Assembly: GCA_964247695.1 (NCBI GenBank)
Contig: CAXTVI010000014.1
Span: 28,013-92,012, forward strand
Length of the DNA: 64,000 nucleotides
Origin: Lichenicoccus sp964247695
Lineage (GTDB): Bacteria > Pseudomonadota > Alphaproteobacteria > Acetobacterales > Acetobacteraceae
Direction of reading: 5' to 3'
Part shown: piece after piece, positions 35,691 through 44,534 of the stretch
Layout of the letters: every line of letters starts with the position of its first letter
Position numbering within the stretch: the first letter of the stretch is position 1
Notes under the pieces: model-generated
Told to the model about the DNA's origin: nothing
Databases searched by the model: none
What the model saw: the letters and a program-made list of their open reading frames with translations, nothing else
Made by a program: the position numbers and the translations under genes

Positions 35691-36971
35691 GTGCGCCTTC
35701 GCTCCCTCAGGATGAGCAGCCAGCAGGGCCTGGATTGGCTCAACTTCTTCGTCGCCAACCTGCAGACGGCGTTCGGGCCGTTCATCGCCGTCTATCTCAC
35801 TAGCGAACGCTGGACCCAGGGCGAGATCGGCCTCGCCTTGAGCGCAGGCACGATCACCGCGATGGTCAGCCAGGTGCCGGCCGGTGCCCTGGTCGACGCC
35901 CTGCACAACAAGCACGTGGCCGCGTTCGGTGCCATCGTCACCATCATCGCCTCCTGCCTGCTGCTGGTGCTGTTCCCGCAGCGGCTGCCGGTGATGGCGG
36001 CCGAGATCCTGCACGGCTTTGCCAGTTGCATGCTGAACCCGGCGATCGCCGCGATCACCCTCAGTCTGGTCGCGGCGCGCATGGCGCAGGGCGGCGAGCC
36101 AGGCGAACTCGGCCGCCGGCTCGGCCGCAACGCCAGCTTCGGCTCGATCGGCAACGCGCTGGCGGCCGGGCTGATGGGCGGCGTCGGCTACGCGGTATCG
36201 GCCCGCGCGACCTTCTTCCTGGGCGCGGCGCTGGCGCTGCCCGGCCTGTTCGCGCTGCGAGCCATCAAGCAACCGACGCTCACGATCCCGGACGCCGCGG
36301 CAATGGCCGATCCGGACGATACCGGCACCGAGACGGTGGCCTCGCATTCGGTCCTGAGCCTGCTGCGCGACCGCCGCCTGTTCGCATTCGCGGTGTGCGC
36401 GGCGCTGTTCCACCTGTCCAACGCCGGCATGCTGCCGCTGGCGGCGGGACGGATCACCCGCGAGGCCCCGCAGCAGGCGGAACTGATCATCGCCGCCTGC
36501 ATCCTGCTGCCGCAGCTCGTGGTGGCGGTGCTGTCGCCGCAGGTCGGCCGTCTGGCCGAAACGCTGGGACGGCGGCCGGTGATGCTGATCGGCTTCGCGG
36601 CGCTGCCGGTGCGCGGCCTGCTGCTGGCGACCAGCAGCGACCCCTGGCTCACCGTGCTGTTCCAGATGTTGGACGGGGTGAGCGCCGCCTCCTTCGGGGT
36701 GATGCTGCCGCTGATCACCGCCGACCTCACCCGCGGCACCGGGCGCTTCAACCTCTGCATGGGCTTCTTCGGGCTTGCGGTGGGCGCCGGCGCCAGCTTC
36801 AGCACCACGCTGGCCGGCTTCGCCGCCGACCGCTCGCCGCGGCTCGCCTTCCTGATCCTGGCCGCGGCCGGCCTCGCCTGCGTCCTGATGGTCTGGCTGC
36901 TGTTCGGCGAGACCACCCCGCGTCGCAGCGCCAGGCGGCGGATCCCGGCCTTGCTCAGGGCGAAGCGCTGA
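35691..36971 (+). CDS. MFS transporter
   Basis: A major facilitator superfamily transporter of 426 residues (419 if the ATG at 35712 is the start) with about 12 transmembrane helices. It opens with WLNFFVANLQTAFGPFIAVYL and contains the loop GRLAETLGRRPVMLIGFAALP between helices 8 and 9, the second-half counterpart of the MFS A-motif. The substrate is unknown. The GTG at 35691 has AAAGG just before it and lies 8 bp after the PRC-barrel stop, so co-transcription is likely. Its stop codon abuts that of the convergent cysteine synthase gene. Confidence 0.85.
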   Translation: MRLRSLRMSSQQGLDWLNFFVANLQTAFGPFIAVYLTSERWTQGEIGLALSAGTITAMVSQVPAGALVDALHNKHVAAFGAIVTIIASCLLLVLFPQRLPVMAAEILHGFASCMLNPAIAAITLSLVAARMAQGGEPGELGRRLGRNASFGSIGNALAAGLMGGVGYAVSARATFFLGAALALPGLFALRAIKQPTLTIPDAAAMADPDDTGTETVASHSVLSLLRDRRLFAFAVCAALFHLSNAGMLPLAAGRITREAPQQAELIIAACILLPQLVVAVLSPQVGRLAETLGRRPVMLIGFAALPVRGLLLATSSDPWLTVLFQMLDGVSAASFGVMLPLITADLTRGTGRFNLCMGFFGLAVGAGASFSTTLAGFAADRSPRLAFLILAAAGLACVLMVWLLFGETTPRRSARRRIPALLRAKR

Positions 36972-38033
36972 TCAGGCGAGCCAGCCCGGCACCGGCAGCC
37001 CCTTGTCGCGCAGGAAGCCCGGGTTGAAGAGCTTGGACTGGTAGCGGGCACCGCTGTCGCACAGGATCGTCACCACGGTGTGGCCGGGTCCGAGCGAGCG
37101 GGCAACGCGGATCGCCGCCGCGACATTGATGCCGGCCGAACCGCCGATCGAAAGTCCCTCGAACTGCAACAGGTCGAATACCTGCTCGAGCGCCTCGGGA
37201 TCGCCGATCCGCACCGCGTCGTCGATCGCCACCCCTTCCAGGTTGCCCGGAATCCGGGACTGGCCGATGCCCTCGGTGATCGAGCTGCCGCTGACGCTCA
37301 GGTCGTTCGACTTCACCCAGCCATACAGCCCGGAGCCATCCGGATCGGCCAGGATGATGCGCGGCGCTGACCGGCCGTCGCGCGCCGCCAGCTCGTGCAG
37401 GCCGAGCGAAACACCGGCCAGGGTGCCGCCGGTGCCGCAGGAGCAGGTGAAGGCGTCCAACGCCCCGCCGGTCTGGTGCCAGATCTCGGCCGCGGTGCCG
37501 TGCCGATGGCCTTCGCGATTGGCAAGGTTGTCGAACTGGTTGGCCCAGACCGCGCCGGTCTCCTCGGCGAGCCGGCGGGAGACATGCACATAGTTGCCGG
37601 GGTCGCGGAACGGCTTGGCCGGAACCAGGCGCAGGTCGGCGCCGATCATGCGCAGGAAGTCGATCTTCTCCTGGCTCTGAGTCTCGGGCATCACGATCAC
37701 GCTACGATAGCCGCGCGCATTGGCGACCAGGGTGAGGCCGATGCCGGTATTGCCGGCGGTCCCCTCGACGATGGTGCCTCCCGGCTCCAGCCGGCCTTCG
37801 GCCTCGGCGGCCTCGATGATGGCCACCGCCGCGCGATCCTTCACCGAGCCGCCCGGGTTCATGAATTCCGCCTTGCCAAGGATGGTGCAGCCGGTCGCCT
37901 CCGACGCACGCCGCAGCCTGATCAGCGGCGTGCCGCCGATCGCCGCCAGCATGTCACCACACGGCTCCGGCCAACTCCGTAGCGCCACCGCGGGCAGCGC
38001 CACCCCGGACGACGGATTTGTGCTTTCAACCAT
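36972..38033 (-). CDS. Cysteine synthase family protein (PLP-dependent)
   Basis: A 353-residue type II PLP enzyme of the cysteine synthase/cystathionine beta-synthase family. The PLP lysine is in EFMNPGGSVKDRAA, the substrate loop in EGTAGNTGIGL, the phosphate loop in CSCGTGGTLAG, and the cofactor-ring contact in SIGGSAGIN. It should make cysteine from O-acetylserine and sulfide. It is longer than typical CysK by about 35 residues, partly an N-terminal extension. It is divergent from a rhodanese gene (80-bp spacer), which fits a sulfur-metabolism pair. Confidence 0.88.
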   Translation of the reverse strand: MVESTNPSSGVALPAVALRSWPEPCGDMLAAIGGTPLIRLRRASEATGCTILGKAEFMNPGGSVKDRAAVAIIEAAEAEGRLEPGGTIVEGTAGNTGIGLTLVANARGYRSVIVMPETQSQEKIDFLRMIGADLRLVPAKPFRDPGNYVHVSRRLAEETGAVWANQFDNLANREGHRHGTAAEIWHQTGGALDAFTCSCGTGGTLAGVSLGLHELAARDGRSAPRIILADPDGSGLYGWVKSNDLSVSGSSITEGIGQSRIPGNLEGVAIDDAVRIGDPEALEQVFDLLQFEGLSIGGSAGINVAAAIRVARSLGPGHTVVTILCDSGARYQSKLFNPGFLRDKGLPVPGWLA

Positions 38034-38113
38034 CAGGAGCCACCTTTGCCGCACGTCATGCATCGACAGCACCGGCGGCCAGAGCCGGTCTGCTTCACGC
38101 AGGAGTATATGAG

Positions 38114-38524
38114 ATGGTTGAGGACGTCGCCCCGCAACAGACCTGGGACGGGCTCGCCGCGAACCCGGACGCGCAGCTTGTCGACGTGCGTACCGACGCG
38201 GAATGGACCTATGTCGGACTGCCTGATCTCGCGCCGCTCGACCGGCAGGTGTTGCTGATCATGTGGCAGGCGTTCCCGAGCGGCGCACCCAACCCCAACT
38301 TCCTCCGGCAACTCGAGGCGGCCGGGCTCACGGCGGATCAGGACATCTATTTCATCTGTCGCAGCGGCGCGCGCAGTCTCGCGGCAGCCGAAGCCGCCCG
38401 CAGCATCGGCTTCGAGCGGGTCTACAACGTTGCCGACGGTTTCGAGGGGCCGCCGGATGCGCAGGGCCATCGCGGCGGCGTCGCCGGATGGAAGGCGACC
38501 GGGCTGCCCTGGCGGCAGCGCTGA
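38114..38524 (+). CDS. Rhodanese-like domain protein
   Basis: A 136-residue single-domain rhodanese. It begins with VEDVAPQQTWDGLAANPDAQLVDVRTDAEW, the usual N-terminal part of the domain, and has the catalytic Cys in the loop FICRSGARS, followed by IGFERVYNVADGFEGP. Such proteins transfer sulfane sulfur or act as thiol-dependent switches. The ATG at 38114 is set by AGGAG at 38101-38105. It is divergent from the cysteine synthase gene. Confidence 0.9.
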   Translation: MVEDVAPQQTWDGLAANPDAQLVDVRTDAEWTYVGLPDLAPLDRQVLLIMWQAFPSGAPNPNFLRQLEAAGLTADQDIYFICRSGARSLAAAEAARSIGFERVYNVADGFEGPPDAQGHRGGVAGWKATGLPWRQR

Positions 38525-38546
38525 ATCGAACGGCGCGCGTGGCCCG

Positions 38547-39449
38547 TCAATCGTCCGCCGGCGCTTCGCCCTCCGCGTCATACAGCACCTGGAGCACCGC
38601 GCACCACGAGTAGCGGGTGTCGTAGAAACTGCCATCCGCGGTCGCGAGCAGTCCGGTCGGCCCGACCGGAACATGGGTCAGCGTCACCGCGTCGTCGACA
38701 TTGCCGCCGATGATCGAGACCTGGCCGGGTTCGCGCGCCACCACCAGGCCGCAATGCGCGGGGAACAGGTCGCGCGTCGGCAGGTTGCGGAACCGGATGA
38801 CGCGGCTCGCGCCACGCCCGGCGCAGATCAGGTCACCCAAGGCCGGCGCATAGAGCGATGGATCGTGCGCGCGAAGTGCAGCCGCGGTGCCGGCGGCGGC
38901 GGCATTGATATAGGTCGCGTGGTTGGGCGAGTACGGGAACCGCGCGCCCGCGCCGCTCACCCGCATCACGTAGGAGATGAAGGCAGCCGACCAGGCGAAC
39001 CGCCCGTCATGCTGGAAGTCGAAGCTATGGCCGTCACTGTCATGCTTGCCGGTCCAGTCGACTTCGCTTTCATACGGATCCTGGCCGATCCACCAGTACT
39101 CGCCGACCCGCTGCCACAGTCCTGGCAGCCGCTCCGGCTTGACGCTGGGACCGACCGGATCGGGACGCGCCTCGGGGTCGTCGTCATCGACAGGCTCCCC
39201 GAACAGCCGCCATTCGCGGAGCGCGATCGCCATCGTGTCCGCCCGCGTGAAGGGCTCGAAGTTGCGGGTGACGAAATCCGGCACATGCAGGTCCGGGCCG
39301 TTCGGGCCATGCGCGCCCGGATATTGCGCGACCGGCGTCTGGCTGACGCTCGCGCTGCAGGCGGCGAGCGCGAGACCGCAACATGCCAGCAGCGCGGCGC
39401 GAACGGGCGCCGCGCTTGGCCGCGCCGCAACAGCGTCGGATCGGCTCAT
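38547..39449 (-). CDS. DUF2272 domain exported lipoprotein-like protein
   Basis: A 300-residue protein with an N-terminal hydrophobic segment ending in LALAACSAS, a likely lipobox, so it may be a lipoprotein. The mature part holds the DUF2272 domain with GEYWWIGQD, HDGRFAWSAAFISYVMR, PYSPNHATYI and PTRDLFPAHCGLVV; the conserved Trp/Ser and His positions resemble an NlpC/CHAP-like fold, but that is inference. The ATG at 39449 overlaps the mtnA stop as ATGA, so it is translationally coupled to mtnA; an ATG two codons upstream is an alternative. Confidence 0.75.
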   Translation of the reverse strand: MSRSDAVAARPSAAPVRAALLACCGLALAACSASVSQTPVAQYPGAHGPNGPDLHVPDFVTRNFEPFTRADTMAIALREWRLFGEPVDDDDPEARPDPVGPSVKPERLPGLWQRVGEYWWIGQDPYESEVDWTGKHDSDGHSFDFQHDGRFAWSAAFISYVMRVSGAGARFPYSPNHATYINAAAAGTAAALRAHDPSLYAPALGDLICAGRGASRVIRFRNLPTRDLFPAHCGLVVAREPGQVSIIGGNVDDAVTLTHVPVGPTGLLATADGSFYDTRYSWCAVLQVLYDAEGEAPADD

Positions 39450-40552
39450 GCGCATTCCGGGAACAGGCCGGTCAGGCCGGTTTCGCTCGCATCGCAGCGG
39501 CCACGCTCGGTGATCAGGCCGGTGACCAGCCGCGCCGGAGTCACGTCGAACGCGGGGTTGGCGGCGGCGCTGCCGTCCGGCGTGACCTGCACGCTGGCGA
39601 TGGATCCGTCGTCGGCGCGGCCGCTCATGCGCGTCACCTCGGCGGCGTCGCGCTGCTCGATCTCGATCTCGCGCAGGCCGTCGCGCATGCGCCAGTCGAT
39701 CGTGGTGGAGGGCAGCGCCACCCAGAACGGCACCTTGTTGTCGGCGGCCGCGAGCGCCTTCAGGTAGGTGCCGATCTTGTTGGCCACATCCCCCGTGCGG
39801 GTGACGCGGTCGGTGCCGACGATCACCAGGTCGACCTCGCCACGCTGCATCAGGTGGCCGCCCGCATTGTCGGGGATCACCGTGTGCGGCACGCCATGGC
39901 GCCCGAGTTCCCACGCCGTCAGTGCAGCACCCTGGTTGCGGGGGCGCGTCTCGTCCACCCACACATGCACGTCGATGCCGCTGTCGTGCGCCATGTAGAT
40001 CGGCGCGAGCGCGGTCCCCCAATCGACGGTCGCGATCCAGCCGGCATTGCAGTGCGTCAACACGTTCACCCGGCGCGGGCCGGCGGCGGCACCTTGTGCA
40101 GTGGCGGCCTGCTCGATCAGCGGCAGGCCTTGGCGCCCGATCGCCTCGTTCTGTCCCGCATCCTCGTCGCAGATCAGCGCAGCCTCGGCGTAGGCGACGG
40201 CGACGCGCCGCGCTGGCGGCGTGTTGCGCAGCCGGGTCAGCATGCGCTCGATGGCCCAGCGTAGGTTGACCGCAGTCGGTCGCGTCCGCGCCAGCATCTC
40301 GGCGTCGCGCTCCATCGCCTCGGTGGTGCTGTCCGCGCGCAGCGACAGCGCCAGGCCGTAGGCAGCGACGGCGCCGATCAGCGGCGCGCCGCGCACCTGC
40401 ATGCTGGCGATGGCCTGGACCACCTCGTCACGCGTGGCGAGCCGGAGGATCTCGATCGACCAGGGCAGCCGGGTCTGGTCGAAGATGCGCAGCGACCAGC
40501 CATCCTGCGTGTCGATCCAGAGGCTGCGGTAGGCGACGCCGTCAATCTTCAT
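39446..40552 (-). CDS. mtnA: S-methyl-5-thioribose-1-phosphate isomerase
   Basis: A 368-residue aldose-ketose isomerase of the methionine salvage pathway, related to eIF2B. It shows VRGAPLIGAVAAYGLAL near the N-terminus, the catalytic Cys in LTHCNAG and the catalytic Asp in VGTDRVTRTGDVANKIGTY. It converts methylthioribose 1-phosphate to the ribulose isomer. It precedes and overlaps the DUF2272 gene by 4 bp. Methylthioadenosine, the source of the substrate, is produced by the spermidine synthase encoded at 57747 in this window. Confidence 0.94.
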   Translation of the reverse strand: MKIDGVAYRSLWIDTQDGWSLRIFDQTRLPWSIEILRLATRDEVVQAIASMQVRGAPLIGAVAAYGLALSLRADSTTEAMERDAEMLARTRPTAVNLRWAIERMLTRLRNTPPARRVAVAYAEAALICDEDAGQNEAIGRQGLPLIEQAATAQGAAAGPRRVNVLTHCNAGWIATVDWGTALAPIYMAHDSGIDVHVWVDETRPRNQGAALTAWELGRHGVPHTVIPDNAGGHLMQRGEVDLVIVGTDRVTRTGDVANKIGTYLKALAAADNKVPFWVALPSTTIDWRMRDGLREIEIEQRDAAEVTRMSGRADDGSIASVQVTPDGSAAANPAFDVTPARLVTGLITERGRCDASETGLTGLFPECA

Positions 40553-40627
40553 GAGCAGTCCTTGCTTGGAGAGGAGATGCGGGGGGTTGGGGAGGCGGGG
40601 GGAGCGCCAGGTCCGCGTGCCGCGCGC

Positions 40628-41179
40628 TCAGGTTCCGTTGTCGTCGCGATGCTCGCCGATCAGGCCGAGCTTGAGCATGACGCCCACGGTGGCACCCTTG
40701 ACCGGGCGTAGCAGCAGCAGTGCCACGAAGAGCGTGAGCGGCACGAATACCGCGATCAGCGACCAGATCGGCCACCTGCTGTCGTGCGTGGTCAGGACGA
40801 CGAGGGCAATGATGATGTGGGCGGTGATGAAGATGGTGAAGTAGGGCGGCGCATCGTCGGCGCGCACCGATCCAAGTGGCGCGCCGCAGGCGCTGCATCG
40901 GGGTACGAGGCGAAGATACCCGTCATGCAGATGGCCTTCGCCGCAGACCGGGCAACGGGCCACGGCGCCGCGCATCATCATCAGCGCCAGCGGCGGCAGC
41001 GTCTGCCGGCGGAGCCACACGCGCGCGTCGGCATCGCGTACGCTGCCGATGCCATCGTTCTCGACAGTATCTACGTCGCGGGGAGCGGTTTCGGATGCGG
41101 CCGCCACCACGCGCACGCCTGCGTTGGTCGGTATCTCTCCGTCGCCCGGTGGCGGATCGTCGCCGGCGCCCGTGTGCAT
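40628..41179 (-). CDS. DUF983 family membrane protein
   Basis: A 183-residue protein of the DUF983 family, small membrane proteins of unknown function in alphaproteobacteria. Two CxxC pairs (RCPVCGEGHLHDGYL and RCSACGAPLG) suggest a small zinc ribbon, followed by two closely spaced transmembrane helices (about residues 112-130 and 138-157). The N-terminal 60 residues are a hydrophilic extension. The ATG at 41179 has AGGAA upstream. It is divergent from panC across a 193-bp region that should hold both promoters. Confidence 0.85.
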   Translation of the reverse strand: MHTGAGDDPPPGDGEIPTNAGVRVVAAASETAPRDVDTVENDGIGSVRDADARVWLRRQTLPPLALMMMRGAVARCPVCGEGHLHDGYLRLVPRCSACGAPLGSVRADDAPPYFTIFITAHIIIALVVLTTHDSRWPIWSLIAVFVPLTLFVALLLLRPVKGATVGVMLKLGLIGEHRDDNGT

Positions 41180-41372
41180 CGCTCGTTCCTGTCTCGCCTG
41201 GGCCCAGTATGTCTTGCCCATCCGCCCGTTGATCAAGCACCGTTTGCCGACCCGTCGCGCATGCGAGGCCTGCATCGGCGTGCTTCGAGCTTGCGCCGGC
41301 GGTCCATCCGGAGCACGTCCAACTCTCGGATGACGCAGCGGGCGGCCTTCGGAAGTCGCAGCCGGAGGCAGC

Positions 41373-42209
41373 ATGTACGTCGCGCGCACATTGGATGAAC
41401 TCGTGGCCGCGTTGGCCGCCCTGGGACCGGATCTGGCCCTGGTGCCGACCATGGGCGCGCTCCACGCCGGCCATCTTTCTCTCCTCGGCGCCGCCGGGCG
41501 CCAGGCGACACACACCGCCGCGTCGATCTTCGTCAACCCGACGCAGTTCAACCAAAGCGACGACCTTGCGCGGTATCCGCGGGATGAGGACAGCGATCTT
41601 GCCATGCTGCGCGAGGCGGGCTGCGACCTCGCGTGGCTGCCGTCCGTGGAGACCATGTACCCGTCCGGCGACGAGATCCGGATCGTTTCCGGGGATGCGG
41701 CACTCGGTTGGGAAGGCGATGCGCGACCCGGCCATTTCAGCGGCGTCGCGACGGTGGTCGCCAAGCTGCTCAATCAGGTGCGGCCGGCTCTTGCGCTCTT
41801 CGGCGAGAAGGACTGGCAGCAACTGCAGGTCATACGCGGCGTCGTCGAAGCGCTTTTCATCCCGGTCCGGATCGAGGGAGTGCCGACGTTGCGGGAGACG
41901 GATGGCCTGGCGATGTCGTCGCGCAACCGCTTCCTGACACCGCAGGAACGGCGGCGGGCGCCTGCGCTGTATCGATGCCTGTCGCGTCTGGCAGCGGCGA
42001 TCGCGGATGGCGACGATCTGGATGTGTGCCTCGTGACGGCACGCGAGGACCTTCGGCTGCAGGGTTTCTCGCTCGATTATCTGGCGCTGGTGGACGGCCA
42101 CTCGCTGCAGACGATCCCGCAAAGCCGACCTGGGGCGCGCCTGCTGGCCGCGGCACGGCTCGGCAGCGTGCGCCTGCTCGACAATCTCGAGGTCACGCCG
42201 CTGCGATGA
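41373..42209 (+). CDS. panC: Pantothenate synthetase
   Basis: A 278-residue ligase that condenses pantoate and beta-alanine with ATP to give pantothenate, the coenzyme A precursor. The nucleotide-binding motif is VPTMGALHAGHLSLL, the pantoate site FVNPTQFNQSDDLARYPR, and the KMSK-like loop LAMSSRNRFL. The start is supported by GGAGG upstream. panB is not in the window. It stands alone on the plus strand between the DUF983 gene and the histone-like gene. Confidence 0.96.
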   Translation: MYVARTLDELVAALAALGPDLALVPTMGALHAGHLSLLGAAGRQATHTAASIFVNPTQFNQSDDLARYPRDEDSDLAMLREAGCDLAWLPSVETMYPSGDEIRIVSGDAALGWEGDARPGHFSGVATVVAKLLNQVRPALALFGEKDWQQLQVIRGVVEALFIPVRIEGVPTLRETDGLAMSSRNRFLTPQERRRAPALYRCLSRLAAAIADGDDLDVCLVTAREDLRLQGFSLDYLALVDGHSLQTIPQSRPGARLLAAARLGSVRLLDNLEVTPLR

Positions 42210-42530
42210 GAGCCACCGGCCGGTTCCCAACTTGGCTGATTGCGCCAAGGATCGGCGGTTGCCACCGGCGTTCTCCAGGGGGTGCCGGATCGCGGCCTGG
42301 ACAACAACATCGGCCGGAACTTTCCTGTAACGGTTGCTTTTGATTGACAGTCAACAGGCGGCGGGGAATAGGTTTACAAGTTGTACGCGTCCGAGTCGCG
42401 ATTCGCGGATCGTCTGCAGCGTTCTTTCCGGCAGGTGACCGATCCAATCCCGGTCAGGTAACGCACATCACGCAGCGCCTCCCCCACCATCCGGAACCCG
42501 ATCTACACAGGACTATGGAAAGGCCACACG
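42210..42530 (+). promoter_or_regulatory. Upstream region of the histone-like gene with a sigma70-type promoter
   Basis: 321 bp with no gene. A candidate promoter has TTGACA at 42344-42349 and AATAGG at 42367-42372 with 17-bp spacing; the -35 matches the consensus exactly and the -10 matches 3 of 6. The remaining roughly 160 bp to the ATG would form a long 5' leader with no other element that I recognise. Confidence 0.45.
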
Positions 42531-43741
42531 ATGAGTACCGATGACAGCTCGAAGACGCCGGGCCCGCGCGCCAAGGCAATGGCAGTGAAGGCTGGGGGAC
42601 GCCGCACGGCGGGGACCGGAAGCCGCAGTTCGGTCGCGCGCACGACGAGGACCGCCAAGAGCCCGGCAGCACGGTCGGCCGCCGCGAAGAAGCTCGGCAG
42701 CAAGTCGGCAAGCGCGCGTACAGCGACCGCCAAGACCGGCACCCGCACGGCCGCCAAGGCGCCGGCAAAGCGCACGACCAAGGCTGCGGCGACCCGCGTG
42801 ACGACGAAGCGCGCGGCCGGCACGCGGACTGCGACGAAGCGCACTGCCACGACGCGGGCTGCTCCGGGACGCAAGGTCGCGGCCAAGACAACCACTCGCA
42901 AGACGCCTGCGAGCAAGAGCGCATCGACAAGAGCCGGTGCGACCAAGGCCGTTGCGACACGGACCGGTGCGACACGGACNNNNNNNNNNNNNNNNNNNNN
43001 NNNNNNNNNNNNNNNNNNNNNNNNNNNNNNNNNNNNNNNNNNNNNNNNNNNNNNNNNNNNNNNNNNNNNNNNNNNNNNNCGACAAGAGCCGGTGCGACCA
43101 AGGCCGTTGCGACACGGACCGGTGCGACACGGACTGGGACGACCCGGACCGGGACAAGGACCGCTGCGACGAGGACGAGCGCGACCAAGGGCACCGCGCG
43201 GACAGCCGCCCGGAGCACGACGCGCGCGACAAAGGCGACCTCACGGTCATCGACACGCACCGCCAAGGCTGCGCCGTCGCGTACTGCCAAGCGCACGACC
43301 GGTACCGCGTCGCGCACCGCGACGACGCGCAAGCCACGCGCTGTGGCGGCCACGCGCAAGGCGCCGGTCCGTTCGGCCAGTGCTGTCCGCAAGGGTCCCG
43401 GACGTCCCGCCGCTACCCGCACTGCCGCGAAGGGCAGGACGGCGAAGCCGGCGAGCGACGCGCGCAAGCCGCGTGCGGCAACCGCAGCCCGGCCGGGGCG
43501 CAAGCCCGCATCGACCTCGAGCGCGCCGAAGTCACGCAGTGACGCGGCCGTGAAGATGCGTCGCGCACCGGATGCAGGCACACGCAGAAAGGCTGCTGAG
43601 ACCCTCCGCGCGGCGTCACCGACGACGCGTCGACGTCGCAAGCAACCCTCGGCCGAGCCTTCGCCTGCCGAAAGCATGCAGCCGACAGAGACGCACGAGG
43701 ACGCGACCCAGGAGCACGAGGGTTCCACAACGCCGGAGTAG
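42531..43741 (+). CDS. Histone H1-like basic repeat protein (contains assembly gap)
   Basis: The gene is broken by 100 Ns at 42980-43079, but deleting the Ns and one of the identical 55-bp flanks (155 nt) gives one uninterrupted frame of 351 residues. The protein is almost entirely Ala, Thr, Lys and Arg in short degenerate units such as TRAGATKAVATRTG, with no hydrophobic core; only the last 30 residues are acidic (ESMQPTETHEDATQEHE). This matches AlgP/HctB-like and eukaryotic H1-tail-like DNA-binding proteins. It presumably coats or compacts DNA. The repeats are purine/pyrimidine-imbalanced, and the copy number near the gap is uncertain. Confidence 0.75.
42925..43134. other. Assembly gap with 55-bp identical flanks
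   Basis: Bases 42925-42979 equal bases 43080-43134, separated by exactly 100 Ns. This is what two overlapping contig ends look like after scaffolding. Collapsing 155 nt puts the histone-like gene back in frame, so the Ns should not be read as missing DNA. Confidence 0.87.
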
Positions 43742-43842
43742 AATGCAGCTCTGGCACAAGGCGCCGGTCGGCTATCGAAAGATGTCCGGCCGGCGTTGCA
43801 TCCGAGCGGAGCGCAGCGACACCGTCTGATCGCAGGCTCGGT

Positions 43843-44226
43843 TTATGCCCGGGAATTGAGGGCGAACGGACGCTCGACCCTGCCGTTCTGATAGCTCCCC
43901 CGCGCACCATAGCGCTGTTCCGATACCTGCTCCCGGGCAGCCTGCGCGAGCAGTGCCATGATGCGGCCCTGGACCGTCATCGCGCGCTCGAGCAGCCTCC
44001 TGTTCTGCGCGAGGGCCGACTGCAGACGCAAAGCGACGTCCTTCAGCGCCGGATCCGTTCCATGTGGCGGCGGTGGGTTGGGACGTGCACCTTCAAACCG
44101 TGCCAGCGCCGCATGCTTGGCAGCGACAAGCGCGACCGCAGCGGGTAGGTCCAACCGTCGAAGGGCGGCGTTCTCCGCTTCCAGCACATCGAGCAGCTGG
44201 CAGGACGCATCCAGAAGCGCGCTCAT
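43843..44226 (-). CDS. flgN: FlgN-like flagellar export chaperone
   Basis: A 127-residue helical, probably coiled-coil protein (LLDASCQLLDVLEAENAALRRLDL; LRLQSALAQNRRLLERAM). Length and helix pattern fit FlgN-family chaperones, which escort hook-filament junction proteins. The sequence itself is weakly conserved; the assignment rests mostly on position, since it overlaps the end of the FlgJ-like gene by 4 bp (ATGA) and closes the flgI-flgJ-flgN unit. It is convergent with the histone-like gene. Confidence 0.65.
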   Translation of the reverse strand: MSALLDASCQLLDVLEAENAALRRLDLPAAVALVAAKHAALARFEGARPNPPPPHGTDPALKDVALRLQSALAQNRRLLERAMTVQGRIMALLAQAAREQVSEQRYGARGSYQNGRVERPFALNSRA

Positions 44227-44534
44227 TTGGTAGCCTTCTCCTGCATCTTCAGCATCTGCGCGTATACTGGCGCGGCCAAGCCGAGACCGCCGCGCTGCTC
44301 GACCGCCTTTGCCATCTCGGTCACCAGCATCGGCTTGAAGTTCTGCTCGCCGGCGCCGCCGCCGAACTCGCCCTGCGAGGTATCGACGGTCGAGAACATC
44401 GGCTCGAGCATCTGGCCAATCGCCATGGCTTCGAAATCCTGCGCCGCCTTCCAGACATGTGGATCGATGGCCGCCGCGGCACTCGCGCCCGGCGCTTCGT
44501 CCTGCTTTGCGGCCGTCGCTGCAGCGATGTTCAC
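44223..44534 (-). CDS. flgJ: FlgJ-like rod-binding protein (N-terminal domain only)
   Basis: A 103-residue protein corresponding to the rod-binding domain of FlgJ: WKAAQDFEAMAIGQMLEPMF, GGGAGEQNFKPMLVTEMAKAV and GLGLAAPVYAQML. The muramidase domain of enterobacterial FlgJ (about 150 further residues) is absent, as is usual in alphaproteobacteria, so a separate lytic enzyme must open the wall for the rod. It overlaps flgI upstream and flgN downstream by 4 bp each. Confidence 0.88.
   Translation of the reverse strand: MNIAAATAAKQDEAPGASAAAAIDPHVWKAAQDFEAMAIGQMLEPMFSTVDTSQGEFGGGAGEQNFKPMLVTEMAKAVEQRGGLGLAAPVYAQMLKMQEKATK

Noticed and set aside
42454..43728. Minus-strand frames opposite the histone-like gene
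   Set aside because: Val/Ala/Arg-rich antisense of a repetitive basic gene. The plus strand has a promoter candidate and a natural acidic C-terminus.
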